Below, in pieces: positions 45,997-55,494 of a stretch of 64,000 nucleotides of DNA (its first letter is position 1; every line of letters starts with the position of its first letter). The translations under genes were made by a program, and so were the position numbers. Below the pieces are notes generated by a model. That model had not been told where the DNA came from. It saw only the letters and a program-made list of their open reading frames with translations, and searched no databases. Origin of the DNA: JAANXG01 sp034520625 (GTDB lineage: Bacteria > Pseudomonadota > Gammaproteobacteria > Arenicellales > JAANXG01); contig JAXHNI010000009.1 of assembly GCA_034520625.1 (NCBI GenBank), forward strand, positions 372,001-436,000. Reading direction: 5' to 3'.

Positions 45997-46689
45997 ATGC
46001 AAGCGACAGAACACGCAATTGTGCGAGCCCGGGGCCTGGTCAAGCAAGTGGAAAGCCCGTCCGGGGAGCTGCTGCGCATCGTTAACGATGTATCGCTGGA
46101 AGTCCTGGCGGCGCAGACCGTTGCCATCGTCGGCGTCTCAGGCTCCGGCAAGTCGACGCTGCTGGCCCTGCTGGCCGGCCTCGATACGCCCACCGATGGC
46201 TCGGTCTGGCTCGGCGGGCAGCGACTCGATGAGCTGGACGAGGACGGCCGCGCCCGGCTGCGGGCCCGCCAGGTCGGGTTCGTTTTCCAGTCCTTTCAGT
46301 TGCTGCCGGGCCTCAGCGCACTGGAGAATGTGATGCTGCCCCTGGAGCTGGCGGGCGTGAAACGCGCGGACGCCCGGGCCCGCCGGCATCTCGACGATGT
46401 GGACCTGGGTCACCGGGCGGGGCATTACCCGTCCCAGCTTTCCGGCGGTGAGCAACAGCGGGTCGCCATCGCCCGGGCATTCGCCGTCGAGCCGAAGATC
46501 CTGTTCGCCGACGAGCCCACAGGCAACCTGGATACCGAAACGGGCGGCCGTGTCGCGGATCTGCTGTTCAACCTCAACCGGGACAAGGGCGCAACACTGA
46601 TACTCGTGACCCATGACCAATCCCTGGGCGGCCGATGCGACCGGCTGCTGGCCATGTGCGACGGTGGCCTCCGGGAGACCGCGAGTTGA
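45997..46689 (+). CDS. ybbA: ABC transporter ATP-binding protein YbbA
   Basis: 230 residues from ATG 45997. Walker A VGVSGSGKSTLLALLAGLDT near residue 46, signature SQLSGGEQQRVAIARAFAVE, Walker B ILFADEPTGNLDTETGG, H-loop LVTHDQSL. It partners with the FtsX-like permease downstream, whose TTG start overlaps its stop. The pair is conserved beside tesA in gammaproteobacteria and its substrate is not established (a lipid-related export role is suspected). Confidence 0.92.
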   Translation: MQATEHAIVRARGLVKQVESPSGELLRIVNDVSLEVLAAQTVAIVGVSGSGKSTLLALLAGLDTPTDGSVWLGGQRLDELDEDGRARLRARQVGFVFQSFQLLPGLSALENVMLPLELAGVKRADARARRHLDDVDLGHRAGHYPSQLSGGEQQRVAIARAFAVEPKILFADEPTGNLDTETGGRVADLLFNLNRDKGATLILVTHDQSLGGRCDRLLAMCDGGLRETAS

Positions 46690-49172
46690 ATCCGTGGTTC
46701 ATGGCATGGCGGATGCTGCGCCGGGAGTGGCGTGCGGGGGAGATCCGCATCGTCCTGCTGGCGCTGGTGGTGGCGACCACCAGCCTGGTGTCGGTCACCG
46801 CGCTCAGTGACCGGCTGAATCAGGCCTTCGAGAACCAGGGCAGCGAGCTCATCGCAGCGGATCTGGTGGTGAAGCTGCCGGAACCGCCCCGGGAGGAATT
46901 CATCGCGCAGGCCGGGTCCCGCGGCATTGCCCACACCCTGACCACCGATTTTCGCAGCGTCGTGGTCCAGGGAGACGAAACCCTGCTGACGGAGGTCAAG
47001 GCCGTGGGCCCGGAATACCCGCTTCGCGGTCGGCTTCGCGTGTCCCGCGGCGACGAGGAAGCGCGGGCCGTGAACGGCCCGCCGCCGGGAAAAGCGTGGG
47101 TGGACACCCAACTGCTGGCACGTCTCGGAGTCGCCGTAGGCGACAGCGTATCCCTGGGACGGCGTTCGTTCGACATCGCTGGCGTCATCATCTTCGAGCC
47201 CGGCCGCGGAGGGATGGGTTTCTCCCTGGCGCCACGTGTGATGATCAACGCGTCCGAGCTGGATGCCACCGGCTTGGTGGGCCCGGGCAGCCGCGTGTCG
47301 TATCGTTGGATGCTGGCCGGTGATCCGGGGCGGATCGATGCCATGCGAGGCTGGCTGCTGCGGAACGGGGTCGCCGAAGGCGAGTTGGAGGATGTCCGCA
47401 ACGCCCAACCGCGATTCCGGTCGGCTCTGGAGCGGGGGACGAGTTTTCTCAGTCTGGCCACGCTGGTCAGTGTTCTGCTGGCCGGGATCGCGATATCGAG
47501 GGCGACCCAGTACTATGCCCGCCGGCATTGGGATCATGCCGCGATCATGCGATGCCTCGGGGCCACCCAGGCCGAAATATCGCGTATCTACATCGGCCAG
47601 CTTGTGGTGCTCAGCCTGGTGGGCGGGCTTGTCGGATCGGTGCTGGGTTATGGCGCCCAGCAGGTGCTGGTATGGATCCTGCCCGACGTGATGAGCGTCG
47701 ACCTGCCGCTGCCGTCGTACCGGCCCCTGCTGACCGGTCTGGCGGCGAGCCTAATGTCGGTGATCGGTTTCGGCCTGCCGGCTGTGGCGCGCCTGCGGGA
47801 CGTACCGGCCATGCGGGTCATCCGGCGGGAACTGGGCGCCGTGCCGCCTCGGGTGCAGGTGCTGTACGGGGCCGCCGCCGCGGTCATTGCGGGCTTCGTG
47901 TTCTGGCTGGCGGGCAATACCGTGCTGGCGCTGTGGATTATCGGCGGCACCACGGCGACCCTGGCGCTGCTGGCAGGCGCAGCATTGGTGATGGTGCGCA
48001 TCCTGGGCGGCTGGCGCGGGGGTCTCGGAGCCTCCTGGCGCTTCGGAATCGGCAGCCTCGTCCGCCGCGGGGGGTCTACGGTGGCGCAGACGGTGGCGCT
48101 GGGAATCGGTGTTATGGGTCTGCTGCTGCTGACCGTGGTCCGCACGGACCTGTTCAACGCCTGGGACGAGCGGCTGCCCCCCGACACGCCGAACCATTTC
48201 CTGATCAATATCCAGGCGGACCAGGTTTCCGGCGTCGAGGCCTTTCTCGAGGAGAACGGCGCCGGTGTCTCGCGGCTCACCCCGCTTGTCCGCGCGCGCC
48301 TGGCAGCCATCAATGGCGAGCCGGTGGATCCCGATGACTACGAGGAGGGTTTCGCCCGGAGAATGGTGCAGAGAGCGGCAAACCTGTCCTGGTTGGCGGA
48401 GCTTCCGGACGACAACGAGCTGGTGGCGGGACAGTGGTGGAGCCGGGATCAGTGGAACAAGGGGCTGGTGTCGGTGGAACGGGATTACGCAGAGTCCCTG
48501 GCGCTTTCGCTCGGGGACGTGCTCACCTACCGCGTCGCGGACCGGGCGTTCGAGGTGCGGGTGCACAATCTCCGGGAGGTGTCCTGGGATTCGTTCAGCC
48601 CGAACTTCTTCCTGATCGTGCCGCCGGACCTGCTGGCGGATTTCCCGCAGAGCTACATCACCAGCTTCTACCTGCCCGCCGAGCGCGGCGGTGTCATCGC
48701 CCGGTTGATCGAGCGTTATCCCAATGTCACGGACATCGACGTCGATGCCGTGCTGACGCAGGTGCGCCGTCTCATGGACCGCGTCAACTGGTCACTGCAG
48801 TTCATCTTTGTCTTCGCCCTGGCCGCCGGCGCCCTGGTGCTGGTGGCCGCGGTCCAGACCACCCGCGCGGAACGGCGCCGCGAGATCGCCGTGCTCAGGG
48901 CGCTGGGCGCGCAGCAGACGCAGCTGCGCCTGGGCCTGTTGTCGGAGTTCGCGGCGCTCGGTATGCTTTCCGGTCTGCTCGGCGCGGTTGCCGCCGGCTT
49001 GATCGGCTACGGCCTGGCCGAGTTCCTGTTCGATATTCCCTATCACTGGAGCATTCGCCTGTGGCTGATCGGATTGCTGGGCGGCGGTGCCGGCATCGCC
49101 CTGATCGGTTACCTGGTGTCGCGCCCGGACATCAGGGCGACGGCCTGGCAGGTGCTGCGTCAGTCCGAGTAA
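46686..49172 (+). CDS. ybbP: FtsX-like ABC permease YbbP
   Basis: 828 residues from TTG 46686, which overlaps the ybbA stop; ATG 46701 is an alternative. MAWRMLRREWRAGEIRIVLL begins the first membrane segment. Two halves are visible: TLVSVLLAGIAISRATQYYA with following segments, and FIFVFALAAGALVLVAAVQT with FAALGMLSGLLGAVAAGLIG at the end. The large extracytoplasmic loop between them is typical. It moves an unknown substrate with YbbA. Confidence 0.9.
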   Translation: MNPWFMAWRMLRREWRAGEIRIVLLALVVATTSLVSVTALSDRLNQAFENQGSELIAADLVVKLPEPPREEFIAQAGSRGIAHTLTTDFRSVVVQGDETLLTEVKAVGPEYPLRGRLRVSRGDEEARAVNGPPPGKAWVDTQLLARLGVAVGDSVSLGRRSFDIAGVIIFEPGRGGMGFSLAPRVMINASELDATGLVGPGSRVSYRWMLAGDPGRIDAMRGWLLRNGVAEGELEDVRNAQPRFRSALERGTSFLSLATLVSVLLAGIAISRATQYYARRHWDHAAIMRCLGATQAEISRIYIGQLVVLSLVGGLVGSVLGYGAQQVLVWILPDVMSVDLPLPSYRPLLTGLAASLMSVIGFGLPAVARLRDVPAMRVIRRELGAVPPRVQVLYGAAAAVIAGFVFWLAGNTVLALWIIGGTTATLALLAGAALVMVRILGGWRGGLGASWRFGIGSLVRRGGSTVAQTVALGIGVMGLLLLTVVRTDLFNAWDERLPPDTPNHFLINIQADQVSGVEAFLEENGAGVSRLTPLVRARLAAINGEPVDPDDYEEGFARRMVQRAANLSWLAELPDDNELVAGQWWSRDQWNKGLVSVERDYAESLALSLGDVLTYRVADRAFEVRVHNLREVSWDSFSPNFFLIVPPDLLADFPQSYITSFYLPAERGGVIARLIERYPNVTDIDVDAVLTQVRRLMDRVNWSLQFIFVFALAAGALVLVAAVQTTRAERRREIAVLRALGAQQTQLRLGLLSEFAALGMLSGLLGAVAAGLIGYGLAEFLFDIPYHWSIRLWLIGLLGGGAGIALIGYLVSRPDIRATAWQVLRQSE

Positions 49173-49407
49173 TCCCCGCAGCGAACACGAACCCGGTTTG
49201 AATGTCCACTTGACCGCAGTGGCCAGGGCCGGGGACCGGCTCCCGACGCCGGTTGTAGGATCCGGCCGTGAACTGCACCATGGCGGTTGTGTTTGCTCGA
49301 TAGATTTGGCGGATCCTGCGCGAGCTGTTGATCGCGGTCCCATGCGATATACTGGCGCCCCGTGCCGCATCCAGAGGCGGCTTCTGCCGGATTCAATCGA
49401 GAAAAGC

Positions 49408-49503
49408 ATGTCGGAAACAACACCGGTCCTGAGCCACATAACCCTTGACCCCGACGGCAACAAGCTGCAGGCGGTCTGTTATACAAGTATGGAGGAGGAG
49501 TGA
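49408..49503 (+). CDS. Candidate small upstream ORF, 31 residues
   Basis: MSETTPVLSHITLDPDGNKL is the start of a 31-residue frame with GAGA 10 bases upstream. Its stop overlaps the DUF1622 start in a GTGA join, so translation of this frame could couple to the next. No family is recognised, and the short length makes it uncertain. Confidence 0.35.
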   Translation: MSETTPVLSHITLDPDGNKLQAVCYTSMEEE

Positions 49504-49850
49504 ACGACTTCGTGACACCGGCGGCCGCCTGGTGCGCGTCGATCATAGAGGCCATCGGCGTCGGAATCATCACGCTGATCGCGGTCTATGCGCTGGTCGA
49601 CGCCGCCGCCCGGCTGATCAGGAAAGAGGACAAGGAAACGATCTTTCAGGAGCTGCGCCAGCACCTCGGCCGCGGCATTCTTCTGGGACTGGAGTTTCTG
49701 ATTGCCGCGGACATCATCTATACCGTGGCGGTGGAGCTGACCTTCGAGACGGTGGGCGTGTTGGCTATCGTGGTCCTGATACGCACGTTCCTGAGTTTCA
49801 CCCTCGAGGTGGAGCTGACGGGGCGATGGCCCTGGCAGGAACAGAAATAG
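49500..49850 (+). CDS. DUF1622-family membrane protein
   Basis: 116 residues from GTG 49500 with GGAGGAGG immediately upstream. Two to three membrane segments are clear (ASIIEAIGVGIITLIAVYAL, RGILLGLEFLIAADIIYTVA, VGVLAIVVLIRTFLSFTLEV). FQELRQHLGRGILLGLEFLI and the RTFLSFTLEVE block are the DUF1622 signature. The role is unknown; it is a small inner-membrane protein. Confidence 0.88.
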   Translation: MNDFVTPAAAWCASIIEAIGVGIITLIAVYALVDAAARLIRKEDKETIFQELRQHLGRGILLGLEFLIAADIIYTVAVELTFETVGVLAIVVLIRTFLSFTLEVELTGRWPWQEQK

Positions 49851-50004
49851 CCCGGCAGCGGATGGGTGCACCGCCGCCGGATGCCGCGACCGGTGTGAGT
49901 TGGCCGGCCGGCGGTTTCCAAAAGCCGATTCGTCGCGTCCCATTGCCGCTGCCCGGCCCGGCTGCTAGTTTATGCATGGAGCCACTACATGCTGCGGGGC
50001 GCGA

Positions 50005-50463
50005 TTGAACATCAATTTCACACAGAAAGAGTTTCGGCTGCTTCTGGATGCGGTTTTCATCGCCGACTGGGTAATGACGTCCCACGATGTCGACCCGGAT
50101 TCCGACGATGATCAGTACCAGATGCTGTTTCAGAAGATCTACTCCTACGCGAAGGAAGCTGGATGCTCCGATCTCGTGGAGGAAGTGGCCGAGTCGAATC
50201 GATACTATCCGACCCGGAAGTACGAGGACGAAAGCGAGGTGTTCGAATGGATCGAGGAGTACGATGCCATGAGTTTCTGGGAGGAGCTGATCGAGCGGCT
50301 TGCGGAACGCGACGCGATGAAGGAGGTTCCCACCGCCCAGCGGGGCGACCTGAGCGCGGAAGAGTTTCGGCGAAAGTCCGATCCCCACGAGCGGAAGTAC
50401 GCGGCGGAATTCGAGAAGCGCGGGATCGACCGGCTCGTGATCGACGAACCCCGTCGCGGTTGA
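50005..50463 (+). CDS. Conserved hypothetical acidic protein
   Basis: About 152 residues from TTG 50005 (ATG 49972 is possible). NINFTQKEFRLLLDAVFIAD and FQKIYSYAKEAGCSDLVEE look like a small helical domain of unknown family, met in other proteobacteria. The rest is very acidic (YEDESEVFEWIEEYDAM). No signal peptide. It is convergent with putA and 154 bases after the DUF1622 gene. Confidence 0.65.
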   Translation: MNINFTQKEFRLLLDAVFIADWVMTSHDVDPDSDDDQYQMLFQKIYSYAKEAGCSDLVEEVAESNRYYPTRKYEDESEVFEWIEEYDAMSFWEELIERLAERDAMKEVPTAQRGDLSAEEFRRKSDPHERKYAAEFEKRGIDRLVIDEPRRG

Positions 50464-50508
50464 CGCCGGTGTCTCAACAGCGTTGCGTCTCCGCCGGGAC
50501 CGTTCCGG

Positions 50509-53500
50509 TCAGTCATTGAGCGACAACAGCGTGGTATTGCCGCCCACCGCGGCGACATTGTCGGAAATGGCTTTCTCCACCGCAAAGCGCGGCAGGTAGT
50601 TGGGGCCGCCGGCCTTGGGGCCGGTACCGGACAGGCCCTGGCCGCCGAACGGCTGGACCCCCACCACGGCGCCGACGATGTCCCGGTTGATGTAGACGTT
50701 GCCGACATCCACGCGTTCCTTGATGTAGTCCGCGGTGTCTTCGATACGGCTGTGCACGCCGAGGGTCAGGCCGTAGCCGGTGGCGTTGACGGCGTCAATG
50801 ACATCGTCGAGCTCGCTGGCGGCGTAGCGCACGACGTGCAGTATGGGGCCGAATACCTCCCGCTCGAGCTGATGGATGCTGTCGATTTCCCACACCTGGG
50901 GCGGGAAGAACAGGTCACTGTCCAGGCCGTTCGGCAGCGGGCAGCGGTAGATGAGCTCGGCATTGTTTCTCAGAAAATCGACGTGGCGCTCCAGGTTGTG
51001 TTTGGCATCCAGATCGATCACCGGCCCGATGTCGGTGGTCATGTCGACCGGGTCGCCCAGCACCAGCTCCGCCATGGCGCCGGACAGCATCTCCAGCAGA
51101 TGCGGCGCGATGTCCTCCTGAACGTACAACACGCGCAGCGCCGAGCAGCGCTGGCCGGCGCTGTCGAATGCCGAGCGCACCGCGTCTTTCACGACCTGCT
51201 CCGGCAGCGCGGAACTGTCGACGATCATGACGTTCTGGCCGCCGGTCTCCGCGATCAGCGGCACGATGGGCCCCGGCTTCTCCACCAGGGCTTTCTGTAT
51301 CCGGCCGGCGGTTTCAACCGACCCGGTAAAAGCGACGCCGTCGATGTCGGGATGCGCCACCAGGGCGGCGCCCACGCTGCCGTCCCCGGGCACCAGGTGC
51401 AGCACATTCTCGGGGACCCCGGCCTGGTGCATGAGGCGGACAATGCGGGCCGCGGTCAGCGATGTCTGCTCCGCCGGCTTGGCCAGCACGGCGTTGCCGG
51501 CTGCCAGCGCCGCGACCACCTGGCCGGTGAAGATGGCCACGGGGAAATTCCAGGGGCTGATGCATACGAACACGCCGCGGCCCAGCATCTGATAGGTGTT
51601 GTCCTCGCCGCTCGGCCCGGGCAGCAAACGGCGCGGAAACCGCTCCCGCACCTGCCAGGCGTAGTAGCGGCAGAAATCCACGGCCTCCCGGACCTCGGAC
51701 TCGCCGTCCAGCATGATCCGGCCGCCTTCCAGTGCGCTGGACGCGGTCAGCTCGAAGCAATGCTCCTCGAGCAGGTCGGCGACTTTCTCGATAATCGCCG
51801 CCCGTTTCTCCACTTCGGTGTCCCGCCAGGGCTTGAAGCCGGCTCGCGCGTACCGGACGGCGTCATCCACCCGCTCCACAGAAGTCCAGGTTACGGTGCC
51901 GATCTTCCGGCTGACATTCGCCGGGCTGGCGACGGTCTTCGGCTTGCCTTCCCTGATCTCCCGCCCGTTGATGATGGGGTAGCAATGGCTCGTGGCTGCC
52001 GCCTCCCGGGCGAGGGTCTCGACCAGGCCGCGGCGCTCGTTCGCGTCCGCGAAGTTGAGGCCGTGGGAATTGCGCCGATCCGGCGCGAACATGTCTCCGG
52101 GCAGGGGAATGCGGGGATGCGGCTTGCAGTCGTGGGCAAGCGCGTCGTCGATCGGGTCGCTGACGATGTCCTCGACGGGAGTATCGCGGTGGGTGGCGCG
52201 GTTCACGAACGAGGTGTTGGCGCCGTTCTCCAGCAGCCGGCGCACCAGGTACGGCAGCAGTTCCGCGTGGCCGCCGACCGGGGCGTAGACCCGGCAGGTG
52301 AGCGCCGGGTTCCGGTCCAGCAGGTGGTCGTACAAGCCCTCCCCCATGCCGTGCAGGCGCTGAAACTCGTAGGGATCGTCGCCGGCGAGCTGCAGGATGG
52401 TGGCAACGGTATGGGCATTGTGGGTGGCGAACTGAGGATACAGGAAGCCCCGGGCGTCGAACATCCGGCGGGCGCAGGCCATGTAGGAGACGTCCGTGTG
52501 CACCTTGCGGGTGAACACCGGGTAGTCCCGGAGACCCTGTATCTGGGCGAGCTTGATCTCCGTGTCCCAGTAAGCGCCCTTGACCAGGCGAACCGGGATG
52601 CACTTGCCGATGTCGCGGGCCTTGTTTTCCAGCCAGTCAAGGACGGGCAGGGCCCGCTTCTGGTAGCACTGGACCACCATACCCAGTCCGTTCCAGCCCT
52701 TCAGTGCGTCGTCGTTGACGAGTTTCTCGAACACCCGCAGTGAGATGTCCAGGCGGTCGGCCTCCTCGGCGTCCACGGCGACCCACAGGTCATGGCGTTT
52801 TGCCGCCTCGGCGATTTCCAGAAGCCGGGGCACCAGTTCGCGCTCGACGCGGTCCTGCTGCCAGAACATGTACCGGGGATGCAGCGCCGACAGCTTGACG
52901 GAGATACCGGCATCCCTGACTTCACTCTGATTGCCAATGGTTTCGATGGAATGCAGATAGCTGTCCAGGAACTTCCGGGCGTCGGCGGCGGTGAGGGCGG
53001 CCTCGCCGAGCATATCGTAGGAATAGCAGTAGCGGCGGTTGCCGGGCTCCCGGCTGCGCTTCAGCGCCTGCTGTATGGTCTCCCCCAGCACGAACTGGCG
53101 GCCGACGATCTCCATGGCGTGGCGCATGGCCACCCGAAGCACCGGCTCTCCAAGGCGGCTGACCATGCCCTTTAGAAAATTGGACGGCCGCGCCTGGGTA
53201 TTGCTGCCGAGCTGTACGAAGCGGCCGGTGAGCATCAGCCCCCAGGTGGAAGCGTTCACGAAGGTGGAATCGCTGTGGCCCATGTGCTCGTCCCACTGGC
53301 CCTTGGCGAGCTTGTCGCGGATGAGCCGGTCGGCGGTCTCGCCGTCGGGCACCCGCAGCAGCGCCTCCGCCAGGCACATCAGGACGATACCCTCCTCGCT
53401 GGACAGGTCATACTCCGCCATCAGCGCGTCGATGCCCTGCACGTCCTCGTCCGCTTCCCGGATGGCCCGGACGAGCTCCCGGGCCTGCTCGACGATAACG

Positions 53501-53646
53501 CCCCGGGCGCTGCTGTCGAGGTTTGCCGCCTCGATGAGCGTCTTCACGGTGGCCTGTTCGTCCGCGAGGTACTCGAGGTCGATGGCGTTCAGGATATCAC
53601 TGGTGCTTGATTTCATCGGCGTCGGGGATGTCGGTTCGGGTTTCAT
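50509..53646 (-). CDS. putA: Bifunctional proline dehydrogenase / P5C dehydrogenase PutA
   Basis: 1045 residues from ATG 53646, which has GGAGAA upstream; the open frame further back is not protein-like. The N-terminal ribbon-helix-helix DNA-binding domain of E. coli PutA is absent, so this is a non-repressor form. A proline dehydrogenase barrel spans about residues 150-450 (SGVSVKLSALHPRYM-like DAGISVKLSALHPRY, RLVKGAYWDTEIKLAQIQGL). The C-terminal aldehyde dehydrogenase has FVCISPWNFPVAIFTGQV, PLIAETGGQNVMIVD (Glu) and SAGQRCSALRVLY (catalytic Cys). It oxidises proline to glutamate with FAD and NAD. Gene regulation must lie elsewhere. It is followed 44 bases upstream by hemE on the same strand. 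Confidence 0.93.
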   Translation of the reverse strand: MKPEPTSPTPMKSSTSDILNAIDLEYLADEQATVKTLIEAANLDSSARGVIVEQARELVRAIREADEDVQGIDALMAEYDLSSEEGIVLMCLAEALLRVPDGETADRLIRDKLAKGQWDEHMGHSDSTFVNASTWGLMLTGRFVQLGSNTQARPSNFLKGMVSRLGEPVLRVAMRHAMEIVGRQFVLGETIQQALKRSREPGNRRYCYSYDMLGEAALTAADARKFLDSYLHSIETIGNQSEVRDAGISVKLSALHPRYMFWQQDRVERELVPRLLEIAEAAKRHDLWVAVDAEEADRLDISLRVFEKLVNDDALKGWNGLGMVVQCYQKRALPVLDWLENKARDIGKCIPVRLVKGAYWDTEIKLAQIQGLRDYPVFTRKVHTDVSYMACARRMFDARGFLYPQFATHNAHTVATILQLAGDDPYEFQRLHGMGEGLYDHLLDRNPALTCRVYAPVGGHAELLPYLVRRLLENGANTSFVNRATHRDTPVEDIVSDPIDDALAHDCKPHPRIPLPGDMFAPDRRNSHGLNFADANERRGLVETLAREAAATSHCYPIINGREIREGKPKTVASPANVSRKIGTVTWTSVERVDDAVRYARAGFKPWRDTEVEKRAAIIEKVADLLEEHCFELTASSALEGGRIMLDGESEVREAVDFCRYYAWQVRERFPRRLLPGPSGEDNTYQMLGRGVFVCISPWNFPVAIFTGQVVAALAAGNAVLAKPAEQTSLTAARIVRLMHQAGVPENVLHLVPGDGSVGAALVAHPDIDGVAFTGSVETAGRIQKALVEKPGPIVPLIAETGGQNVMIVDSSALPEQVVKDAVRSAFDSAGQRCSALRVLYVQEDIAPHLLEMLSGAMAELVLGDPVDMTTDIGPVIDLDAKHNLERHVDFLRNNAELIYRCPLPNGLDSDLFFPPQVWEIDSIHQLEREVFGPILHVVRYAASELDDVIDAVNATGYGLTLGVHSRIEDTADYIKERVDVGNVYINRDIVGAVVGVQPFGGQGLSGTGPKAGGPNYLPRFAVEKAISDNVAAVGGNTTLLSLND

Positions 53647-53690
53647 TGTAGGCGTTCTCCGTCGGCGCTTCGAGGCAGCGGTTCGTATAT

Positions 53691-54752
53691 TTACGGGCGG
53701 TGGTAGTCCCGGCTCAGCTCGTGCACGGCGTCCACCATGACGGCGACGCGGCCGGGGTCGATGGCCGGATGGATGCCGTGGCCGAGGTTGAAGATATGGC
53801 CCGGTCCGTTGCCGAATGCTGTCAGTATCGAGGCGACTTCCTGGCGGATCCGTTCCGGCGATGCGTACAGCATGTTGGGATCGAGATTGCCCTGCAGGGC
53901 GACTTCTCCACCGACGCGGGCGCGGGCTTCGCCGATATCGATGGTCCAATCCAGACCCACGGCGTCGCAGCCGCTGGCGGCAATGGCTTCGAGCCAGCCG
54001 CCGCCGCCTTTGGTGAAAAGGATCACCGGCACGTCGCGGTCCTCGGAACGACGGTTCAGCTCTCCGATGATCCGCTGCATGTATTGCAGGGAGAAATCCC
54101 TGTAGTCGCGGGGGGTGAGCACGCCGCCCCAGGTATCGAAAATCATGACGGCCTGGGCACCGGCGGCGATCTGCGCGTTCAGGTAGGCGGCCACGGATTG
54201 CGCCAACGTTTCCAGCAGCCGGTGCGCGGCCCGCGGCTCGTCGTAGACCAGGCTTTTGATGCGGCTGAACTCCCGGCTGCCCTGTCCCTCCACCATGTAG
54301 GTCGCCAGCGTCCAGGGGCTGCCGGAGAAACCGATCAGGGGCACCGACCCGTCCAGCTCCCGGCGGACCAGGCGAACGGCGTCCATGACATAGCCGAGCT
54401 CCGACTCTGGATCGGGAACATCAAGCATGTCTATGGCCGCCCGGTCGCGGACGGGCCGCTCGAGCACCGGGCCCCGGCCTTCTTCAATGGACAGGCCGAG
54501 ACCCATGGCGTCGGGGATCGTGAGAATGTCCGAAAAAATGATGGCGGCGTCCAGGGGGAAGCGCCGCAGGGGTTGCAGGGTGACCTCGCAGGCCAGCTCC
54601 GGAGTCTGGCACAGGGTCAGGAAATCCCCCGCCTTCTCCCGCACGGCGCGGTACTCCGGCAGGTAGCGGCCGGCCTGGCGCATGATCCAGACCGGGGTCC
54701 GGTCCACCGGCTGGCGCAGCAGCGCCCTGAGAAGCCGCTCGTTCTTCAACAT
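53691..54752 (-). CDS. hemE: Uroporphyrinogen decarboxylase
   Basis: 353 residues from ATG 54752, chosen at the family start (MLKNERLLRALLRQPVDRTP). PVWIMRQAGRYLPEYRAVRE is signature 1, and IGFSGSPWTLATYMVEGQGS is signature 2. The aspartate-containing IIFSDILTIPDAMGLGL and the histidine in FNLGHGIHPAID are present. It turns uroporphyrinogen III into coproporphyrinogen III in haem synthesis. It lies 4 bases downstream of pyrF. Confidence 0.95.
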   Translation of the reverse strand: MLKNERLLRALLRQPVDRTPVWIMRQAGRYLPEYRAVREKAGDFLTLCQTPELACEVTLQPLRRFPLDAAIIFSDILTIPDAMGLGLSIEEGRGPVLERPVRDRAAIDMLDVPDPESELGYVMDAVRLVRRELDGSVPLIGFSGSPWTLATYMVEGQGSREFSRIKSLVYDEPRAAHRLLETLAQSVAAYLNAQIAAGAQAVMIFDTWGGVLTPRDYRDFSLQYMQRIIGELNRRSEDRDVPVILFTKGGGGWLEAIAASGCDAVGLDWTIDIGEARARVGGEVALQGNLDPNMLYASPERIRQEVASILTAFGNGPGHIFNLGHGIHPAIDPGRVAVMVDAVHELSRDYHRP

Positions 54753-54756
54753 GCGA

Positions 54757-55479
54757 TCAGGCGCCGGTACCGGACGCGCCGGACAGGGCGGTGGTGATCT
54801 CGTCCTGGATCCCTCGTGCCGCCTGGGCAGGGTCGTCGGCGTCGCGGATGGGCCGGCCCACCACGATGTAGTCGGCGCCATTGTCGAAGGCCTGCTGTAC
54901 GTTGACCGTGCGTTTCTGATCGTCGTCGTTGGCGACGGGCCGGATCCCGGGGCAGACCACCAGGAAGCCGCCGCCGAGCGCCCGCCGCAGGGCGCGAGCG
55001 TCCCGACCGGATGCAATGACGCCGTCACAGCCGCATTCCACCGCCCGGCGGGCCCGGGAGGTGACCAGCTCGTCGACATCGCAGTCGAAGCCCAGGTCGT
55101 CCAGGTCGCCCCGGTCCAGGCTTGTCAGCACGGTAACCGCCAGCACCTGGAAATCGCGCTTCGCCTCCGCCGCGGCGCGCATCATGGCGTCGTTGCCGTG
55201 CACCGTCGTGAACCGGATACCGCGGCCGTTCAGGCGGCTCACTGCCCGGCCCACAGTCGCCGGCACGTCGAAGAACTTCAGGTCCACGAATACTTGCTTG
55301 CCGCGGTTGGTCAGCCAGTCCACCAGCTCGAAGCTGCCGCCTTCCATGAACAGCTCCAACCCTACCTTGTAGAACCCGACCGTGTCGCCGAGCTGCTCGA
55401 CGAGCGTCCGGGCCCGTGCCTGGGTGGGGTAGTCGAGGGCGACAATGAGCCGCTCGGAGACGGGGATATCGGTGGGCAT
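54757..55479 (-). CDS. pyrF: Orotidine 5'-phosphate decarboxylase
   Basis: 240 residues. ERLIVALDYPTQARARTLVE begins the barrel; VFVDLKFFDVPATVGRAVS holds the catalytic Asp-x-Lys-x2-Asp motif; VVCPGIRPV and YIVVGRPIRDADD bind the phosphate. It makes UMP in the cytoplasm. A TATAAT lies 9 bases before the ATG, so the message may be almost leaderless. It and hemE are close enough to be one transcript. Confidence 0.95.
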   Translation of the reverse strand: MPTDIPVSERLIVALDYPTQARARTLVEQLGDTVGFYKVGLELFMEGGSFELVDWLTNRGKQVFVDLKFFDVPATVGRAVSRLNGRGIRFTTVHGNDAMMRAAAEAKRDFQVLAVTVLTSLDRGDLDDLGFDCDVDELVTSRARRAVECGCDGVIASGRDARALRRALGGGFLVVCPGIRPVANDDDQKRTVNVQQAFDNGADYIVVGRPIRDADDPAQAARGIQDEITTALSGASGTGA

Positions 55480-55488
55480 AGAAAGCGG

Positions 55489-55494
55489 ATTATA
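55489..55494 (-). promoter_or_regulatory. Candidate -10 box for pyrF
   Basis: On the minus strand TATAAT lies 9 bases upstream of the pyrF ATG. A -35 with 17-base spacing (CTGAAG) is poor. If used, transcription would begin at about the start codon. It is not tested. Confidence 0.35.

Noticed and set aside
49977..49986. GAGCCACTAC match to the outer arm of the palindromic element
   Set aside because: Ten bases only; chance occurrence in 64 kb is plausible and no flanking similarity was seen.
50752..52743. 663-residue plus-strand frame opposite putA
   Set aside because: Antisense to PutA, whose motifs are complete.
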